The translations under genes and the position numbers were made by a program. Below the pieces are notes generated by a model, which was not told the DNA's origin, searched no databases, and was given only the letters and a program-made list of their open reading frames with translations. From Oreohelix idahoensis (taxonomy: Eukaryota > Mollusca > Gastropoda > Stylommatophora > Oreohelicidae): a stretch of DNA of 64,000 nt. Where the stretch lies: positions 124,001 through 188,000 of the forward strand of contig JAMPIV010004263.1 in NCBI GenBank assembly GCA_024509875.1, given 5' to 3'. How positions within the stretch are numbered: the stretch's first letter is position 1; each line of letters begins with the position of its first letter. Below, one piece after another: positions 1 to 12,597 of this stretch.

Positions 1-361
1 ATGATGATCTAAACTTCTTGTTTATGCAAATATGATCAATCTATCAGTGCCAGCAGTTGTGTGTACTGTTTAAGGGGACCTCCCTTTTACAATCTACTGC
101 TGGCCGAACGGGCGGATGATCAATAATATTTTGACAACGGCTTCTAGGGCAGGAGTTGGAAAGGCCTGGTATCGGGTTGAGGGCGCACCATGGACTGTAA
201 TGGTAATCGCCCAGAACCATCCAGAAAGCAATGGCAAACTACTGGATGTACAATGCCAAGAAATCCATAATGGCTAATCTGAATACTACGCAAAGATCTG
301 GTGGTGAGGCCCCCAGGCCAGCAGATCATATTTAACTGGGGAAGAGATCGTTGGCAGCGTC

Positions 362-1264
362 AGTACAGGTAATCGTGATGACGGCCAAACGCCTGACTGT
401 GTTACCACGGAAAACCATGTCATCGGTCTTAGAAAAATAATCAAAATAGGAACATGGAACGTCAGAAGCTTATACCAAGGAAAACAGTACATAGTGTTGA
501 ACGAGATGGAAAGACTAAACATCGATATCCTGGGCATCTCAGAGCACAGATGGTCAGGCCAGGGACACTTTTCGATTCCATCAGGAGGAACATTCATATA
601 CTCAGGCAAAGAGAGAGGAAGTCAGAGCGGCGTCGGCTTCTACCTGACTAAAAGGACAGCTGCCTCCCTATTAGGATATAATCCCATAAATGACCGCATT
701 GTCACAATCAGACTGAAAGGAAAAAGAAAGAACATCACAATTATACAAACATATGCGCCAACAGCAGCTGCTGAAGAACAGGAAATTGAAGATTTTTACA
801 ATGAACTGCAATGCGCATTAGAGAAAGCAAATAAGCAAGATATTAGGATAATAATGGGAGATTTTAATGCCAAAGTTGGAAACGAAAGATTAGAACATGA
901 GAAAAGAGTGAAAGGAAGTTATGGATTGGGTCAGAGAAATGAGAAAGGAGAACGCTTGACAACATTCTGCCTAGAAAACAACCTAGTCATCACAAATACT
1001 CTTTTTATGCAACACCCTAGAAGACTATATACATGGACGTCACCGGACGGAAAAAGCAAGAACCAAATAGATTACATCTTAATACAACAAAGGTGGCGAT
1101 CTTGTATCTCATCCATCAAGACGCTCCCAGGAGCAGACTGTGACTCCGACCATGAACTTCTTGCTGCAAACTTCAAGATCAAATTGAAAAAAGTCGTTAC
1201 AAGCGACAAAGTAATACGTTATGACACAAGCGCCATACCAGAAGAGTACAGTGTCGATATTTAG
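362..1264 (+). pseudogene. LINE-A AP-endonuclease domain
   Basis: The frame is open from about 332 to a TAG at 1262-1264 and encodes an exonuclease-endonuclease-phosphatase fold of the LINE APE type, which nicks target DNA for target-primed reverse transcription. Visible motifs are GTWNVRSL (449 onward), the catalytic MGDFNAKVG near 856, RRLYTWTSPDG near 1020, NQIDYIL near 1063 and the terminal SDHELL near 1145. No convincing ATG starts the frame. Coding-like residues continue upstream to about 200 in another frame, so the N terminus is broken. After the TAG the linker continues in a different frame at 1283. This is a decayed copy whose motif order is intact. Confidence 0.8.
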
Positions 1265-1282
1265 AATAAATTTGACATTCTT

Positions 1283-1764
1283 ATGGCAGTACAGGAGGAA
1301 ATGACACCAGATGAACTTGCCAATAACATCAGAGATGTTTATATTACAAATGCACAGAGGTTAATTCCTAAAAGAAGTATAAAGAGACGAGAATACATCT
1401 CAGACGAAACACTGAAGTTGGTGGTAGAGAGAAGAAAAATGAAGTCCAAAAAGATACAGAAAATCAGGAGTTGTACAAGGAATACACAAAGCAGATTAAA
1501 AAACAAGTCAGACAAGACAAACAACAATACATAAACGACACCTGCAGGAAAATAGAGGAAATGCGCGAACAGGGATTGAGTACGAATATGTTTTCTGAAG
1601 TAAGAACATTGAAGAACAGCAACTTTAAATCATCACCTCGAGCAATAAACGACAAGAAAGGCGACACTCTAACAGAACGTAAAGATATTCTGAACAGATG
1701 GAAGGAGTACTGTCAAGAAATGTATACGGAAATAAACAAAGCGGCAGATAATGTAACAGGGTAG
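1283..1764 (+). pseudogene. LINE-A linker between endonuclease and RT
   Basis: Two overlapping frames (1283-1534 and 1471-1764) hold the charged linker that lies between endonuclease and RT in APE-type LINEs. It is rich in Lys, Arg and Glu and ends with TERKDILNRWKEYCQEMYTE, a typical pre-RT segment. The frame change near 1470-1530 and the TAG at 1762-1764 mark a pseudogene. About 20 bases past the stop the LINE is interrupted by the putative solo LTR and resumes at about 2952. Confidence 0.7.
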
Positions 1765-1783
1765 ACTATTAAGTAGCTACAAC

Positions 1784-2951
1784 TGTTAGCCTTATAGTAA
1801 AGTATTTTATGAATGACTAGTTAGATAAATAAACCACTAGTCAAGAATCAATGACATCATCAGTCATGACACACATGAACCCATGATGTCATCAAACCTT
1901 GTGTGGCCTCCATACAAGTCAGACCGGAAAACATTTAGATTAGAGAGAACTTTAAACAATGGTTGGTCATCATCACATAGAAACAATAATTTTAGACTAG
2001 AGGTATCGTAGTTAGTTAGGTTAAAGATTATTTCAACAGTCCACTAGCCCCCAAGACCAATCATTAGAAGGTTTCTGGTCTTAATTCCAATGAGAAATAC
2101 TTCCTCTGGCAAGCCATAGCACCAGACAAGTATAAAAACTGATGCATCTTAGTAACCAGACAGAGAGAGAGCTTGAGACAGTAATTCAATGCTAGAGTCA
2201 AATCAACATAGGGCGTTCTTTAGTTTAGGTTTGGAGCAACCTGGCGCTACATCTACTATTGAACGAAAAAGCCCTTGACTCCTACGGTTTGGATACTAAT
2301 ATCCAACTAGAGATCTTCTACCACCCAGGACAGTTAAGTGACCCAACACTAACCCCTGCAACGATTATATTTGTGGTTCACTCCACAGGACGTAAGTTCG
2401 ATTTAGTTATAATTGAAGTCTCGAATCGAATTTTCCATTCGTTAGGATTTCCACAGAGGTAACAAAACGACTACAGTATATGAGAAACTCCGTAAGCCTT
2501 TTGACTTGGAGGCTAAAGCTGGCAGTTTTGCTTTCCCCCACCAGAAATTCTTATCGAACTGCCACAGCATCATTTTCCTCAAACGAAACTGAATAAAGTA
2601 CACCTTTTATATAACTATTCGGACCTTTCAAGTAATCTGTTCTATTGAAGTTTCACTTGACTGTCTGAGTTGCCGATTATATTCAACCCTTCAAGATAAA
2701 ATTCGGATCCATCAAGGCTCTTACGACCTCTACTAATTACCTGGGTTGTTCCTCCCTTCTGGAATTATTATCTCTGGTGTATAACCAGTATTTACCAGAA
2801 GAAACACAATAAGGAAACTCTTGGGATTATTTTCCTTATCTCAAGTGATATACAGATTTACATCCCTTTCCATAAAAACCACTATCACGATCTACACTGT
2901 CACACTAGCCTTGACTTTTAGTGCCGTTCCCTTCCTTCCCCGGTCACAATA
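1784..2951. mobile_element. Putative solo LTR (about 1.17 kb) inside LINE-A
   Basis: A 1.17 kb non-coding block separates the LINE-A linker from its RT. It starts TGTTAGCC and is flanked by the 5-bp direct repeat ACAAC (1779-1783 and 2952-2956), as expected for a gypsy or BEL insertion. It contains a TATA-like TATAAAA near 2131 and no pol-like frame. The right end reads CACAATA and not the usual CA, so the terminus is mutated or misplaced by a few bases. A solo LTR left by LTR-LTR recombination is the best reading. An unrelated insertion is possible. Confidence 0.45.
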
Positions 2952-2956
2952 ACAAC

Positions 2957-4363
2957 GTCATGAATGAAGCGGAACGTGAACCAGAACCTACCATAGAGGA
3001 AGTCCGGAACGCAATCAAACACTTAAAAAGTGGAAAATCTCCTAGTTGTGATGAAATAACAGCTGAAATGATACAGGCAGGAGGAGAAGGCAGCGCTCGT
3101 ATATACCATGCATTATGCTGCAAGATCTGGCAAAGCGGAATTTGGCCCAAGGAATGGAAAAGATCAATTTACATAACCTTGCCAAAAAAGGGCAACCTGA
3201 AACTGTGCACAAACTACAGAACTATAGCTCTTATAAGCCATGCCAGCAAAATACTATTACAAATCATAATGAAAAGGATGCAACAAAAGCTAGAAACAGA
3301 AATAAACAAGGTACAGGCGGGTTTTCGACCAGGTAGAGGCACTAAAGATCATATATTCAACATGAGGATCATCATAGAAAAGTGTAGAGAATTCAACGTT
3401 GACCTACATACTTGTTTCATTGATTACACCAAAGCTTTCGATTGTGTACAACATCAGCAGTTATGGGCTATTATGAAAAATATGGGATTTCCAAACCACC
3501 TTATACAACTCATCGCACTGCTGTACCAAGAACAACAGGCAGCCGTAAGAGTAGAGGGGGAAACATCAGAATGGTTTGAAGTACAGAAAGAAGTAAGACA
3601 AGGCTGTACCCTTTCCCCTTACCTGTTTAACAGTTATGCCGAGAATATCATGAGAAACGTAAGAGATGACCAAGAACACACAGAGTTTGACTCATTTAAC
3701 ATCGGCGGGTACCAGATCCCGGAAATCAGATATGCTGACGACACAGTCCTCCTATCGACCAGCCCAGAAGGACTTGAACAATTAATTCTGTCCACCAAAA
3801 AACACAGCGAGGCCCAGAATCTGTACCTAAACACCAAGAAGACCAAAGTATTGACAACAGACAAAGTAAAGACCAAACCAGAAATTTAAATTGATAACGA
3901 AAAACTGGAAAGTGTTAATAAATTCGACTACTTAGGATCAATCATCAACAGCTCTGGCGACTGTGCAGTAGAAATTAAAAGAAGACTTGCAATTGCTTCA
4001 CATAAACTAATACAGATGAAAAACCTATGGCAAGGCACAAGCAAAGAACAAAGTTACAACTGATCAGAGCATGTATATTCCCAGTAGCAACATAAGGCTG
4101 CGAGACTTGGACACCCAATAAAACAGTTGCAAAAAAGATTACATCATTCGAAATGAAATGCCACAGAAGGATGTTGAGAATACCCTGGACAGAAAAAAAG
4201 ACCAACAGAGAAGTACTGCACTCACTAAACGTACAGGAACATTGGCTCCTAAATACCATCGCAATAAGGAAGCTGAAATTTTTCGGTCATATAAAAAGAC
4301 ATAATAGTCTGGAAAAAACAGTGATGGAAGGCATGGTTCCACGAAAAAGGGGAAGGGGTCGAC
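2957..4363 (+). pseudogene. LINE-A reverse transcriptase and C-terminal region
   Basis: LINE-type RT. The frame is open from 2921 (the first 30 or so bases belong to the insertion) to a TAA at 3887-3889 and continues in frame past it. Motifs in order are KSGKSPSCDEITAEMIQ, WPKEWKRS, NYRTIALISHASKILL, QAGFRPGRGTKDHIFNMR, CFIDYTKAFDCV, VRQGCTLSPYLFN and the catalytic YADD at 3731-3742. Downstream are the thumb-like FDYLGSIINSSG and the C-terminal GHIKRHNSLEKTVMEG segment (4153-4363, another frame). Several stops and frame changes after 3889 show decay. Insertion of element A at 4364 cuts the last codons away. Confidence 0.8.
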
Positions 4364-4677
4364 TGTTGCTGTCATTTTCGACGGAGTCATCTGTCAAGTT
4401 ATTTGCTTATGTTTGTATCATAAGTATAATTGTGTCTTTACCTGCGATGTCAGGTTGATTAGGGGTTGTCTTCCCTTGTTTATTCATTCATTGTGTTTGA
4501 CCTTTAGGGTCAGAGGTTGACAGTTCGGCGTGGGCCTATGGGAAGGTTTTTTAAGCGGGAGTGAGATATACTTCCGGGAAGCCGGGAGGTCCTGTTTTTC
4601 TGAAGGGACCAAGAGTCCATTGTTTTTAGGGGAGAATCTTCGAAGTAACTGCTATGGCAGTTTTCCCCAGTGAATCT
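4364..4677 (+). repeat. 5' LTR of element A
   Basis: This 314-bp direct repeat of 12284-12597 begins TGTTGCTGTC and has one visible mismatch to its partner. Sequence similarity to the 3' copy ends abruptly after GAATCT. Confidence 0.8.
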
Positions 4678-6916
4678 CTGTGCGTCGGGATGACGACAGA
4701 ATTCCTTGTGTAGTTCTGAGGATTCATTTACCAGGTAATACCGACCTTTATGCATTATTACGCTTTTCGGTGGCAGAACATGTAAAGGATTACCTAGGGT
4801 GAACAGCAGTTCACGGATCCGCCATTTCAGAACTTATATATTTGTGCTCGAGGTAGCCATCCAAGACTGTTAGTCTTATATTGTCCAGAAATCCAGTGAC
4901 GAGGATATATTGTGGGAGCCGCAGATTGGCGGAACTTCTATCTACAATAAGTATTACTGCAGGGTTGGTGATAACCTATTTAACAGAAGTACACGGCCGA
5001 CGTTAGGACGAGGCCTGTGCTTCCGGCTATTATACTACAGCCTGATATGTGCAATTGGCAGGGAGTGCCAAGTTGCACCTGTGTGTCAAGGTAACTAAGG
5101 CATCTGACGCGTTTAGTCAGAGACGCCAAGGGCGACGCTACGAACTGTCATTATTGAAGAACTTTGCTATTGACCATGCACGTCTATTCTGATGTTTACC
5201 TTTTTGAATGCCAAATGTATACCTATCGATGTCAGGTCAGCATGACCTTGTTACACTGACTGTTCCTGTTGATATTATGTGTGTTCCCGTCAATAAATGT
5301 CTTGAAACATGCCTGCAGTGTCAAAGCATCCTTGATTACTGCATGTGAGAGTATGGGTTGCAGAATCTACATCTATACGAGCCTAAACACATTCGCGTCT
5401 TCATTCGCACCCACACTCAACTCATCATACGCTCGCACTACACATCTAACAACATGTAAACTGTCTTGGGCCAGTGATCACCTCAACAAGAAAAAAAATA
5501 CAGTTACATTTCTGGTGGACCAGTTACGTGGGCTCTTATGATACATTTCTTGTCGCCAATGTGGCCTAGAAACTTACATTTCTGATGGACCAGATCTGTG
5601 GGTTTAAAAAGAACAGAGCGAGCATTTGACATTATTGTTGACATTTATGGATCCAGAAATTTACATTCCTGGTTGGCTGTTACATGTATGATGTCTCCAG
5701 TTTTGTCGAGAAAGTTACAAGAAGGACAAGTACACATTACACTTCTGATCTGTGGGTCTAAGCTACACACGGGACAGCCGTAACACACAGTGCTAATTCT
5801 ACATTTGCAAGTTTTGGCTACAACAGGACAGATATAGGTCATCAACGGTTGACACAAATAAACAGTACGAGCATTTATATTATAATGCTACATAAAGCAT
5901 AACAAGACAAGTACTGAAGTGAACTACTAGGCATTTGCTACGTGGACCATAACTGCATAGAAGGCGGGTTCCTATTGTAAACAGTACTGCGGGTTGTTAC
6001 ACGTTTCATTCAACAACAGACTTTTCTAGGTCAGAGTATTCAAGCTACATTGTTGGAGGTCAAGTGTCTGTAAACAGTACGTGAAATTGTAAACATTCAA
6101 TGTGCAAGCCCTAATTTGAGAAGGTCATAGTAACTTTGGTTCGTGAATACCACTTTATGTTACAGTGGATTTGACGTTCAGTGCGCGTTTGACATTTCGT
6201 TTCTGTGTTCGCAAGGAGCAAGAAATTTATTTTAGTTTCAGCTGTGACTGAACTTGTTCTGCAACACATTGAAATTGATTGCTATATGTTTATGTCACTT
6301 CTACTGTTTTGTGTATTTTTCTGCGGGTTTTTCGGTTGGTGGGTCTTACGGTAAATATGCCACTTGATCGAGGCTTACTGTAAGCGGTCTGTAGGTGCAA
6401 ATTTTCTTAATTTGGAAATTTGCTAGTGACAATTGGTCGCTATTGATGTTAGCTGTGATGTAATTGTACTTAACGTTGTTTTTGTAATATTTTGTCTGTT
6501 TTTCAGTTTTGATTGTCGATTTGTTTTGTTTGTATTCTGTAGGTCTCTCCTTTCTTGTGTATTTCTCTACACATTTTTGGTTAAAACAGTGTTGCCATTT
6601 GTATTGTTTTGTATTTTTGTCTTTGTATTTTTTTTTTGTTGTACTACATTACTGTCATGCACAGTCTACATACACATACTTGGTCATGTTTTGATATTAT
6701 TGATAAGGTAGACTCTTCATATAGAGTTTGTTAAATAATATTATATAAGATATTTATACAAGTTCTTTGATAAAAGACTTGTTATCTACAAAGATTAAGA
6801 CAGTAAAATAAAGTGAAGTGAGTATACAAGTCTAGCATTTCAGACTTGTCTCCCATTGAAGTGGGATAAGGTAATTTATTTAATTTTTTTTCAGGTTTCT
6901 GATCTCATTAGACAGA
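4678..6916 (+). other. 5' leader of element A (non-coding)
   Basis: About 2.2 kb between the 5' LTR and the gag ATG. No conserved protein frame is visible. Short imperfect repeats of the type ACATTTCTGGTGGACCAG occur near 5507-5524 and 5577-5594. I could not identify a convincing primer-binding site directly after the LTR. The last 250 bases are AT-rich and end in a pyrimidine run (6880-6893) shortly before the ATG. Confidence 0.6.
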
Positions 6917-9900
6917 ATGTCTACATTGGATTTCTTCATCCAGCAAGGGTTGACCCTTGGTAAGTCTGGTAAAGAATTGGAAGAATATTCATCTGCTCAA
7001 TTCGCCATTGCATTAAAGTCAGAAGAAAAGAAACAAAAAGAGGAAATTAAATTGAAAGCAGAAGCTGAACTAAAGAAGCTAGAAGCTGAGAATAGAAGAT
7101 TAGAACTTGAAGAAAGAAGGTATCAAAGAGAGGCTGAGGAGAGAAAAGCTCAAGCTGCTGCTGAGGAGAGGAAAGCTCAAGCTGCAGCTGATGAAAGAAA
7201 ATTCCAGATGGAAATGGAAGACAAAAAACTTCAAGCTGCTGCAGAGGAAAAAAAACTTCAAGCTGCTGCAGAGGAAAAAAAAACTTCAAGCTGCTGCTGA
7301 GGCTGAAATTAGGAAAATGGAACATGAGGAAAGAAAACAGAAGATGGAACTTGATGAAAAACTCGCAATTTTGGAGTTAGAGAAATTGAAATTGGCGAGT
7401 ACGGGTGCTCAGCAAACAACTTCGAGTACGACAAAGGAGTTTGTTAGTAGGATTAAATTGCCTCATTTCAATCCTTTAAAGGATGACGTAGCAGATTATC
7501 TAGATAGATTCCAATTTTTGTGCGATACGCATAACATAAAAAAGGAAAAATATGTTGAACAACTGATGCCATTTTTTACAGGTGACACAGTGACTACTCT
7601 TATGACAATAGACGAACATGAGAGGACTAATTATGATGTTGTCAGGGCAGCATTACTAAAGAAATACCAATTAAAACAAGAAGACTATCGTCTTCGTTTT
7701 AGGACAATGTTGCCAGAAAATGGAGTAGATTTCTCTGATTTTGTTACAAAGATACGTCGTACATTTACACGATGGGTTGAGTTGTCTCAGATTGAGAAAA
7801 CATATGAAGGTCTAATGGACTTATTATTGCGAGATAAGGTTTTGTCATCTGTTAATGATTCTTTTCTTGCATTCCTTCATGAGCGTAAGCCTAAAAACTT
7901 AAAAGAAATGGAGGAATACTGTTGTCAGTATGCCACAGCACATCCCCATGCTACAGTTAGCAATTCTAAAGTGAAAGAAGGGTTGCCAGCTGCTTCGGCA
8001 ACACCATATGGCCCTAATTTCAGAAAAAAATTTCAGGGTGCTCAACAAAATTGGAATAGGGGAAGTAATCAAAATTACACTCAGAAGCGGAGTAATCCAA
8101 CACATGATGGTTCTTCGTCTATGCAGTGGAGACAAGATGGTAGTTCTCGTAATTTTAGTGGTAATAATTTGAGACACTTTCGTAAAGGCTATCCAAATAA
8201 TAACTATTCAAATTTTCGAGGTAATCATTCTCGACGTCAAGATTATGACGATGGTGAATTTAGAAACCGGGATTCAAACCGGAATGATGATTACAATAGG
8301 CAATATGATAACAATTACAGGGGAAATGATAGTCGAAATAATTACAGGGGAAATGATAATCGAGGTAGACCTAGGTTTAACAAAAAAAGACCTTACCAAC
8401 AGGCAAACTCTGCGCAACAAGAGTTTGATGGAGTCTGTAATACAGTAAATGATAGTGGTAACTCTAGGGCTATCACTGGTTGTGCTTTCGATTTTGGGAG
8501 AGCAACTGAATGCCCCCAATGCTTAACATTGTTTGACTCATCAACTGTATCTACGCTAAGTTGTGGTCACCCTCTTCCTGCTCTACCTGCTACAGTTGCG
8601 CATGATGGGGGAGGATCTCTCATCTTACATAAAGGTCTAATAAATGATAGGCTAGTCTCAGTACTTTTCGATTCGGGATGTACTACCGTCGGGGTTAAGG
8701 AGTCTCTGATAGATCCTTGCTGTGCCACGGGAAAAACAATCAAATGTGTTACATTTGGTGGTACTATGGAAAGCTATCCTACTGCTATTATTAGGATTGA
8801 CACTCCTTTCTTCACAGGAGATGTCCATGCATGTCTTCTTCCTAATCCTATTGCGGATCTTATAATCGGTCGTATTCATGGGGTTAAGGAATGCACCCCG
8901 CAACAAATTTCTAGTTGGGAAGAAAAAAACATTCAAACGGTCAATGCAGTGGTGACAAGAGCTCAAGCTCTTAATCCCCCAACTTCATCTTATAATAGTA
9001 ATGAAGTTGATAGCCAAGACGAGCACTTGGTGATTTCCCATGACTCGTTTGTTAAACGTCAAGAAGAGGATCCTTCTTTGAAGAAATACTTCCTTCTTGC
9101 AAAGAAAGGGGATCCCAATCAAAATACGAATCACAAATCGTATATCACTATGAAGAATGGTATATTGGTACGAATGGTACAACACTCGGACAAATCTATG
9201 CACTCGCAAATTCTTGTGCCTAAGTGTATGAGAGCCTTAATTCTTCGGCATGCACACGATTCTCAGTGTGCGGGACACATGGGTTTTTCCAGAACTAAAA
9301 CTAGAGTCCTTGCGTCATTCTTTTGGCCATTCGTGAATAAAGACATCCGAATTTATTGCCGATCTTGCAAAATTTGTCAAGAGGTCAAGTCTAGGGGTCC
9401 GAGACATGCTGCTCCTATTCAGGCTGCAGATATTCCGATTCGGCCGTTTCAGAAAATGGCTATAGACATCATTGGTCCGTTCAAAATTAAGTCAGCCAGA
9501 GGACACCAATTTATCCTCACTTGCGTGGACATGTGCACGCGTTGGCCAGAGGCTATTCCTCTGAAGAGCATATCAACTGTCGATATCGCTGATGCTCTTT
9601 GGCTCGTATTTTCTCGTCTGGGATTCCCCGGAGAAATACTGTCGGATCACGGCACTCAGTTAATTTCGGACGTTATGTCTCAGGTAATGGCTACGCTAGA
9701 CATTAAAAGGTCTCTCAGTAGTATTTATCATCCAATGTCCAATGGATTGGTAGAACGTCTTAACAGGACACTAAAGAACTTACTTGGCAAGATAACGGAG
9801 GATCATCCTGAAGATTGGGACAGGGTTTTACCTGCAGTCCTCTTTGCCTATAGAGAGGTTCCCAACGAGCATACAGGGTTTTCTCCTTTCGAACTTGTCT

Positions 9901-11849
9901 TTGGCGCGCAACCGCGCGGGCCAATGTCCTTGTTACACGATTTGATAACTTCCGATAATATTGACGATGATACACAATCGTCATATGAATATGTTATAGC
10001 TCTTAGAGAAAAGATTATCGAATCGTGCAGGTTAGCAACTTCATCTTCCGAATTTGCGAAAGAAAAAGCTAGGCGATTTGCTAATAAGAAAAGACGCCTA
10101 CGTCAACTTTGTCCTGGAGACAAAGCATATGTCTTACTGCCCTCAAGAGAGAATAGACTTCTCATTTCTTGGAAGGGTCCATACACTATAGTCTCGAAAA
10201 TTTCTGATGTCGACTATATTGTCGATGTGGATGGAAGGCATAAAACCTTCCATATAAATATGTTAACAGAGTTTATTGAACGTCCAGACTATTTACAGCC
10301 TATTTTCCAGGCGACGGACGACTCTCCAGTTCAACATGGTCACATCTCATCCCTGTCCGTTATACAGGATGAGGAAACTATTTTTTCTGACGTGAACTTA
10401 CCTCTTCCTACGATTCCACTTATTTCAACGGAATCGTGGAGAGACGTTACAGTCTCTTCTAACTTGTCTTTTGAGGAACAACGTCAAGTATCCTCTACGT
10501 TACAATCATATCAGGATGTCCTTACCGACATTCCTGGACACACAGATGTCATAGAACATGACATCATACTTACTGATCGTAATCCGATCAGAGTAAGACC
10601 ATACCCAATACCTATTCATTTTCAAGCACAAGTCGAGAAAGAATTGGATGAAATGATTCAACTACAAATAATTGAACCATCCACTTCAGCTTATTCTTCG
10701 TCGATAGTTATTGTTCGAAAGAAAGACAATAACATACGTCTTTGCGTTGATTATCGCAAATTAAATCAAGTTACGAAGTTCGATGCTGAACCTATGCCGT
10801 TATTAGATGATCTACTTATTAGACTTTCTAAAGCTAAATTCTTTACTAAACTAGACTTGTCGAAAGGTTATTGGCAAGTCCCATTGACGGAACACGCCAA
10901 ACCTCTCACTGCTTTTTCGACACCTAGGGGTCTGTTTCAATGGAATTTTATGCCTTTCGGGCTTATGAACGCCCCAGCGACTTTCGTGCGCATGATGCGA
11001 CGAATTCTATCAGATCGTGCAGATGTCATTGCATATTTAGACGACATCTGTCTTTTCAGCGATACTTGGGAAGAACACTATGTGGGTCTGAAGGAATTGC
11101 TATCTACTCTACGTGAGCATAGTTTGACTGCTAAACCCTCTAAAGCTTTTGTTGGGTTTAGTGAAATTTCCTTCCTAGGTCATCGAGTTGGTCATGGTCT
11201 GTTGAAGACAGAGGACCAAAACATTTCAAAGATATTAAATATCTCGGTTCCGAAGACAAAAAAGCAAGTGCGTAGTCTCTTGGGATTGATACAATTCTAT
11301 GGAAGATTCATTGAGAATCTGTCCTCCATTATGGCACCACTTTCAACGTTATTGAAAAAAGGTTCTCCTAATATGGTGCGTTGGTCCCAAGAATGCCAAT
11401 CTTCATTGGATCAAGTTAAGAATTTGTTCTCATCTCATCCTATCTTAAGACTACCGACGATTGATAAGACTTTTGTCCTTCGTAGTGATGCCTCTTCCAC
11501 TGGCATTGGAGCGGCACTAATGCAGGAATATTCAGGAACTCTGCATCCTGTAATGTATATTTCTAGGAAGCTGAATGCGGCAGAAAGGAATTACTCGGTT
11601 TTGGACCGTGAATTGTTGGCTATGGTTTGGTCCATTCTTAAGCTACAGAGGTTCCTTCTGGGCGCGCATTTCTTTATGGAAACCGACCAAAAAGCTCTTA
11701 CGGCTATGCAAAGTAAGGATTTGAAGAGCTCGAGATCTACTCGTTATGCTATTGCTCTTCAGCCTTTCCATTTCACGGTGCGAGCTATCCGTGGTTCGGA
11801 TAATGTGATGGCGGACATATTGTCTAGATGCCCACATGATTCCAGTTAA
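6917..11849 (+). CDS. Element A Gag-Pol polyprotein: Gag-PR-INT-RT-RNase H
   Basis: One polyprotein of about 1640 codons. It starts at ATG 6917 (MSTLDFF, like MSSLSEF of element B) and changes frame once at 7272-7280, where an A9 run replaces the A8 of the neighbouring repeat. Gag has a charged coiled coil with AAAEEKKLQ-type repeats, a capsid region (FNPLKDDVADYLDRF) and an Arg/Gly/Asn-rich nucleocapsid. Next come a CPQC...CGH motif (8511-8570), protease DSG (8670-8678), integrase HHCC, a DD35E core (IDIIGPF, SDHGTQ, VERLNR) and a GPY module (WKGPYTIV). RT (LSKGYWQV, YLDD at 11034-11045) and RNase H (RSDASSTG, DRELLAM, ETDQ, SDNVMADI) follow. Catalytic residues look intact. The single frame break could be a real mutation or a homopolymer read error. 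Confidence 0.9.
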
Positions 11850-12236
11850 ATCTTGTGTCCTAGTTTTTCCTGATATATTTTCAGACTTAGGTCTGTCCTT
11901 AATATCATAATATGTTGTAATACAAATGTATTTGGATGATGTTTAGATAATTTAACAAATTTCATTTTGTCCATCCATCAGTGATATGTTGCTAAAATAG
12001 CATTGACATTTGTATATTGCTATGATTATATTATTTAGTAATGTTTGATATATGATTGGTATTGCCAGCAACTTAGGTTTCTTGAATGGTATCCCTTAGT
12101 TTGTTTGGCTTAAAGGAAATATTTTCTCCTATGTTGGGAGATGATTTGTACCCTCTTCTATTGTACCTGATATTAGGTTCATTGTTTGCATGAGCACAGA
12201 AGTGATACTGGTGCTATCTTGCTCATGAACATATTA

Positions 12237-12283
12237 AAAAAAAAAAAAATTGCATTTTTTTTTTTACAGGGGGGTGGTAGTAA
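12237..12283 (+). promoter_or_regulatory. Polypurine tract and A/T hairpin before the 3' LTR of element A
   Basis: Just upstream of the 3' LTR lies a purine-rich tract (12267-12283, AGGGGGGTGGTAGTAA), the usual plus-strand primer site in LTR elements. It is preceded by A13 (12237-12249), a 5-base spacer and T11 (12255-12265), which can fold as an A/T hairpin. The PPT call rests on position and composition. Confidence 0.6.
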
Positions 12284-12597
12284 TGTTGCTGTCATTTTCG
12301 ACGGAGTCATCTGTCAAGTTATTTGCTTATGTTTGTATCATAAGTATAATTGTGTCTTTACCTGCGATGTCAGGTTGATTAGGGGTTGTCTTCCCTTGTT
12401 TATTCATTCATTGTGTTTGACCTTTAGGGTCAGAGGTTGACAGTTCGGCGTGGGCCTATGGGAAGGTTTTTTAAGCGGGAGTGAGATATACTTCCGGGAA
12501 GCCGGGAGGTCCTGTTTTTCTGAAGGGACCAAGAGTCCATTGTTTTTTGGGGAGAATCTTCGAAGTAACTGCTATGGCAGTTTTCCCCAGTGAATCT
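12284..12597 (+). repeat. 3' LTR of element A
   Basis: Direct repeat of 4364-4677. Downstream sequence at once resumes LINE-A coding (RRRWTQEI), so this is the genuine right end of the element and not a truncation. Confidence 0.8.

Larger units (their letters stand above)
4364..12597 (+). mobile_element. LTR retrotransposon A, Gmr1-like (gypsy domains in copia order)
   Basis: An 8.23 kb element with 314-bp direct terminal repeats (4364-4677 and 12284-12597) that differ at one visible position (A/T in the T-run near 4627 and 12547). One long Gag-Pol frame has integrase upstream of reverse transcriptase. A purine-rich tract precedes the 3' LTR. It is inserted in LINE-A coding sequence. The flanks share CGAC (4360-4363 and 12601-12604), a 4-bp or imperfect 5-6 bp TSD. 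The LTR starts TGTTG, but its 3' boundary (GAATCT) lacks the usual CA, so the exact right end is uncertain by a few bases. Near-identical LTRs imply recent insertion. Confidence 0.85.

Noticed and set aside
494..1264. Host gene call such as craniofacial development protein 2
   Set aside because: The endonuclease is followed by linker and RT of a LINE. The name is a known annotation carry-over from a LINE-derived domain.
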